Below are positions 61,622 to 64,000 of a stretch of 64,000 nt of DNA, piece after piece (position 1 is the stretch's first letter; the number at the start of each line of letters is the position of its first letter). The position numbers and the translations under genes are program-made. This DNA comes from Pedococcus_A sp963730585 (GTDB taxonomy: Bacteria > Actinomycetota > Actinomycetes > Actinomycetales > Dermatophilaceae): positions 72,158 through 136,157 of the forward strand of contig CAVSSL010000014.1 in the NCBI GenBank assembly GCA_963730585.1, written 5' to 3'. The notes under the pieces were generated by a model. It did no database searches, was not told the DNA's origin, and worked only from the letters and a program-made list of their open reading frames with translations.

Positions 61622-61654
61622 CGGTATGCCGCGTGGCGACCACGCGGCATACCG
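61622..61654. terminator. terminator hairpin built from facing GTATGCCG motifs
   Basis: CGGTATGCCGCGTGG (61622-61636) pairs perfectly with CCACGCGGCATACCG (61640-61654) around a CGA loop: a 15-bp stem between the convergent molybdopterin and MMPL genes, where a bidirectional terminator is expected. Confidence 0.8.
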
Positions 61655-61676
61655 CACCTGCCTGGTGCGGCAGGGG

Positions 61677-63836
61677 TCAGCGGGCTGGGGTCGGCACCTC
61701 TTCGCGCGCTCCCAGCGGTTGCTCCTCCGACGGCGGCATCGCCGCCGTGTCGAGCGCGGCGTCGCGGGAGGCGAGAGCGCTGGGCCACCACATCCGGCCG
61801 CGGAGGTCGAGGTTGAGCGCGGTGACGAGCACGGGCCGCACCACGATCGTGTCGAGCAGGACGCCCAGGGCGACCGCGATCCCGATCTCCGCGAAGGTGA
61901 CCACGGGCAGGGTGGCGAGCACCGCGAACGTGCCGGCGAGCACCAGCCCGGCCGAGGTGATGACGCCACCCGTCGCCGCCAGCCCGACCAGGGCGCCGCG
62001 GCGGGTGCCGATCTCCTTGGACTCCTCGTGCACCCGCGTCATGAGGAAGATGTTGTAGTCGATGCCGAGCGCGACGAGGAAGACGAACACGAACAGCGGC
62101 AGCGACGAGTCCGCCCCGGCGAAGTCGAGCACGTTGCGGAAGATCAGCGACGAGAGCCCGAGCGCCGCCCCGAACGACAGCACGACGGTGCCGATGAGGA
62201 GCAGCGGCGCGGTGATCGCGCGCAGCAGCAGCACGAGGATCAGCAGCACCACGCCGAGGATGAGCGGGATGATCCGCACGTTGTCGTCGGCTGCCGCGCG
62301 GAGCGTGTCGGCACGGGTGGCGGTGTCGCCGCCGGCGATGGCGTCGGCTCCCTCGACCCCGGCGATGGCGGCGCGGACGCGGTCGACGCTGTCGGTGGCG
62401 GCGTCGGAGTCGGGGGCGTCGGTGAGGGTCGCCTGGATGAGCGAGCGGCCGCCCTTGGTGACCGGGTCGGTCACCGACGCGACTCCCTCGACCGACTGGA
62501 GCGTCGTCTTCACCGCCGACGCCTGGTCGGCGTTGGCGAGCACCATGACCGGCGAGCCTGCGCCGGCCGGGAAGTGCCGGGCCAGCACCTCCTCGCCCAC
62601 GACGGACTCGGGGGTCGTGTAGAAGGAGTCCTTGTTCTCCAGCCCGGTCGCGTTGAGCTGGAGCATGCCGAACGACACGGCCGCGAGGATGACGGACGCG
62701 ACGACCCAGGTGCGGCGCGGCGCGCGGGCGATGCGGGCGCCGACCCGTGCCCAGGCGCCGTCACGGGTGGGGTCGACGGACCCGTAGGTCGGGCGCACCG
62801 GCCAGAAGACCCAGCGGCCGCACACGACGAGCAGCGCGGGCAGCAGGGTGAGCATGACGAGCAGCGCGACGGCGATACCGATGGCGGCGACCGGGCCCAG
62901 GCCCTTGGTCGAGTTCATCGTCGCGACGAGCAGGCAGAGCATGCCGGCGATGACGGTGGCACCCGACGCGAGGATGGCCGGTCCCGCACGGTGGAGCGCG
63001 AACGCCATTGCCTCGTGGCGGTCCTCGTGGCGGCGCAGCTCCTCGCGGTAGCGAGCGACGAGCAGCAGCGCGTAGTCGGTGCCCGCGCCGAACACGATGA
63101 CCGTGAGGATGCCCGAGCTCTGCGCGTTGACGGTGAGGGTCTCGTCCTTGGCGAGGAAGTAGATGACTCCCTGCGCGACGAACAGCGCGGTGCCGGCCGA
63201 GACGACCGGGATGAGCCACAGCACCGGGCTGCGGTAGGTCAGCAGCAGGATGACGATGACGACGGCCATGGCGGAGTAGAGCAGCTTGCCGTCGATGCCG
63301 GAGAACGCCTCGGAGGAGTCGGAGGCGAAGCCGACCGGGCCGGTGACGTGCATCGACAGGCCGGCCGGGCGGTCCTGGGCGACCTGCCGCAGGTCGTCGG
63401 TCGTCGCGCCGAGGGAGTCCCAGCCGTCCTCGCCGGCGTCGACCGGCACGATCACCTGCAGCGCCTTGCCGTCCTTCGACGGGATCGGGCCGACGCTGTC
63501 GTTCTTCACCGGCTCGAGGGCGTTGAAGGCCGACACCTGCGCGGCGACGGCCTGCAGGTCCTGTGGGGTCACGCCCGCGGGCCGCTCGTAGACGATGACC
63601 GCCGGGAACTCGTTCTTGCTCTGGAACGCCTCGATCTGCTTGACCACCTGCGTCGACTGCGCGTCCTCCGGCAGCCACGCGACGGCCTCGTTGTTGAGCA
63701 CCCCCTGCAGCTTGCCCGCGGGGTTGAACGCCGCGGCCAGCACGACGAGCCAGAACCCCACGACGAACCACTTGGTCACCTTCGACGACGGGAACCAGGC
63801 CAGCCGCCCGACGTCCTCGATCCGTGTCTGTGTCAT
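61677..63836 (-). CDS. MMPL family RND-type membrane transporter
   Basis: A 719-residue protein with the duplicated RND layout: one N-terminal helix (VTKWFVVGFWLVVLAAAFNP), an outer loop domain, five or six helices (LLYSAMAVVIVILLLTYRSP, then SGILTVIVFGAGTDYALLLV and LGPVAAIGIAVALLVMLTLL). A second helix follows (WVVASVILAAVSFGMLQLNA), then another loop domain and six helices (ALGIDYNIFLMTRVHEESKE, VTFAEIGIAVALGVLLDTIV). FGAGTDYALLLVARYREEL and GIDYNIFLMTRVHEE carry the Asp-Tyr pairs used for proton coupling in MmpL proteins. It probably exports lipids or drugs. ATG at 63836 has a weak AGAGG upstream. Ends next to a palindromic terminator. Confidence 0.94.
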   Translation of the reverse strand: MTQTRIEDVGRLAWFPSSKVTKWFVVGFWLVVLAAAFNPAGKLQGVLNNEAVAWLPEDAQSTQVVKQIEAFQSKNEFPAVIVYERPAGVTPQDLQAVAAQVSAFNALEPVKNDSVGPIPSKDGKALQVIVPVDAGEDGWDSLGATTDDLRQVAQDRPAGLSMHVTGPVGFASDSSEAFSGIDGKLLYSAMAVVIVILLLTYRSPVLWLIPVVSAGTALFVAQGVIYFLAKDETLTVNAQSSGILTVIVFGAGTDYALLLVARYREELRRHEDRHEAMAFALHRAGPAILASGATVIAGMLCLLVATMNSTKGLGPVAAIGIAVALLVMLTLLPALLVVCGRWVFWPVRPTYGSVDPTRDGAWARVGARIARAPRRTWVVASVILAAVSFGMLQLNATGLENKDSFYTTPESVVGEEVLARHFPAGAGSPVMVLANADQASAVKTTLQSVEGVASVTDPVTKGGRSLIQATLTDAPDSDAATDSVDRVRAAIAGVEGADAIAGGDTATRADTLRAAADDNVRIIPLILGVVLLILVLLLRAITAPLLLIGTVVLSFGAALGLSSLIFRNVLDFAGADSSLPLFVFVFLVALGIDYNIFLMTRVHEESKEIGTRRGALVGLAATGGVITSAGLVLAGTFAVLATLPVVTFAEIGIAVALGVLLDTIVVRPVLVTALNLDLRGRMWWPSALASRDAALDTAAMPPSEEQPLGAREEVPTPAR

Positions 63837-64000
63837 GTCGTCGCCTCTCACGGTGGTCGTGGCGCAACCCCCGCGGCGCCGTTCCCTTCGACGGTAAGCA
63901 CCTCGGGGCCACGGGCGACAGCCCTTTTCGAGGCAGTTGGGGTCGGGTTCAGGGGTCCTTCAGGGCTGACCCTGAGGTGGGCTCGGGCAAAGCGGGAGGT
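63837..64000 (-). promoter_or_regulatory. upstream region of the MMPL gene (window end)
   Basis: No gene is visible. A weak inverted repeat TCAGGG-CTGA-CCCTGA at 63960-63975 and a nearby TTCAGGGG suggest a possible operator about 125 bases before the ATG. The gene that would tell more lies outside the window. Confidence 0.3.

Larger units (their letters stand above)
418..61652. repeat. dispersed octamer GTATGCCG / CGGCATAC, about 48 copies
   Basis: By eye I find 22 copies of GTATGCCG (for example 418, 3859, 5622, 15638, 23331, 30805, 43710, 51078, 53851) and 26 of CGGCATAC (for example 1344, 6088, 8128, 20524, 28707, 34096, 36148, 37939, 43311, 47055). Base composition predicts about two. 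Inside genes they read as Tyr-Ala (TAT GCC G) or Ala-Tyr (GCA TAC), using codons that are otherwise rare here. In gaps they often face each other (32571/32593, 40006/40075, 49582/49614, 52703/52744, 58977/59009, 61624/61645), usually extended to GTATGCCGCGTGG. Confidence 0.85.

Noticed and set aside
1..64000. tRNA, rRNA, CRISPR arrays, phage integrase or origin of replication
   Set aside because: None of the expected sequence signatures was noticed anywhere in the window; a tRNAscan or CRISPR search could still find something I missed.

Overview
This window is GC-rich (roughly 70%) chromosomal DNA from an actinobacterium. The gene content points to the Intrasporangiaceae and relatives (Terrabacter, Phycicoccus or Janibacter type): 13E12/DUF222 HNH proteins, a DUF6318-like lipoprotein, an actinobacterial SAM-IV riboswitch, a GylR-like glycerol locus, a phosphoketolase-acetate kinase pair and many GTG starts. 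The family-level placement is inference. I see no rRNA, tRNA, CRISPR array, prophage or complete insertion sequence.

Layout. 0-2 kb: the tail of a LuxR-type regulator and a coupled WXG100-like pair. 2-8 kb: a nitrite/nitric-oxide module. It holds a hemerythrin-DUF2249 protein divergent from a helix-turn-helix/membrane fusion, followed by a three-part membrane-cupredoxin-NirK protein and a histidine phosphatase. 8-10 kb: metY under a SAM-IV riboswitch. 10-12 kb: a broken lipoprotein gene and a secreted protein. 12-15 kb: acetate kinase and a frame-broken phosphoketolase. 15-24 kb: mixed metabolism (deazaflavin-type reductase, GH16 remnant, small membrane proteins, ornithine aminotransferase, amidase, topoisomerase IB, dienelactone hydrolase) and the first 13E12 copy. 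24-27 kb: an ECF sigma factor with a TM protein, plus a nearby paralogue of that protein. 27-32.6 kb: glpD, two glpK genes and an IclR regulator around a twin palindromic operator. 32-46 kb: secreted peptidase, TDT transporter, a large nuclease-helicase, VOC protein, metalloprotease, glycosyltransferase, NERD helicase and the second 13E12 copy. 47-50 kb: a TetR and macrolide-type glycosyltransferase pair. 50-55 kb: a cell-wall amidase with FG-GAP repeats, an SRPBCC protein, and an amidohydrolase/DUF59 pair divergent from an IclR regulator. 55-64 kb: a LysR/MFS pair, a molybdopterin oxidoreductase and an MMPL exporter.

Two window-wide signals stand out. First, the octamer GTATGCCG (complement CGGCATAC) occurs about 48 times by my count, against about 2 expected from base composition. 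It lies on both strands, inside genes as Tyr-Ala or Ala-Tyr codons, and as facing pairs forming intergenic hairpins. This resembles the layout of DNA-uptake or other architecture-imparting sequences and I know of no description of it here. Second, about ten genes are broken by single-base shifts, several in short G/C runs. That pattern suggests residual sequencing errors at least as much as true decay, so the pseudogene calls are provisional.
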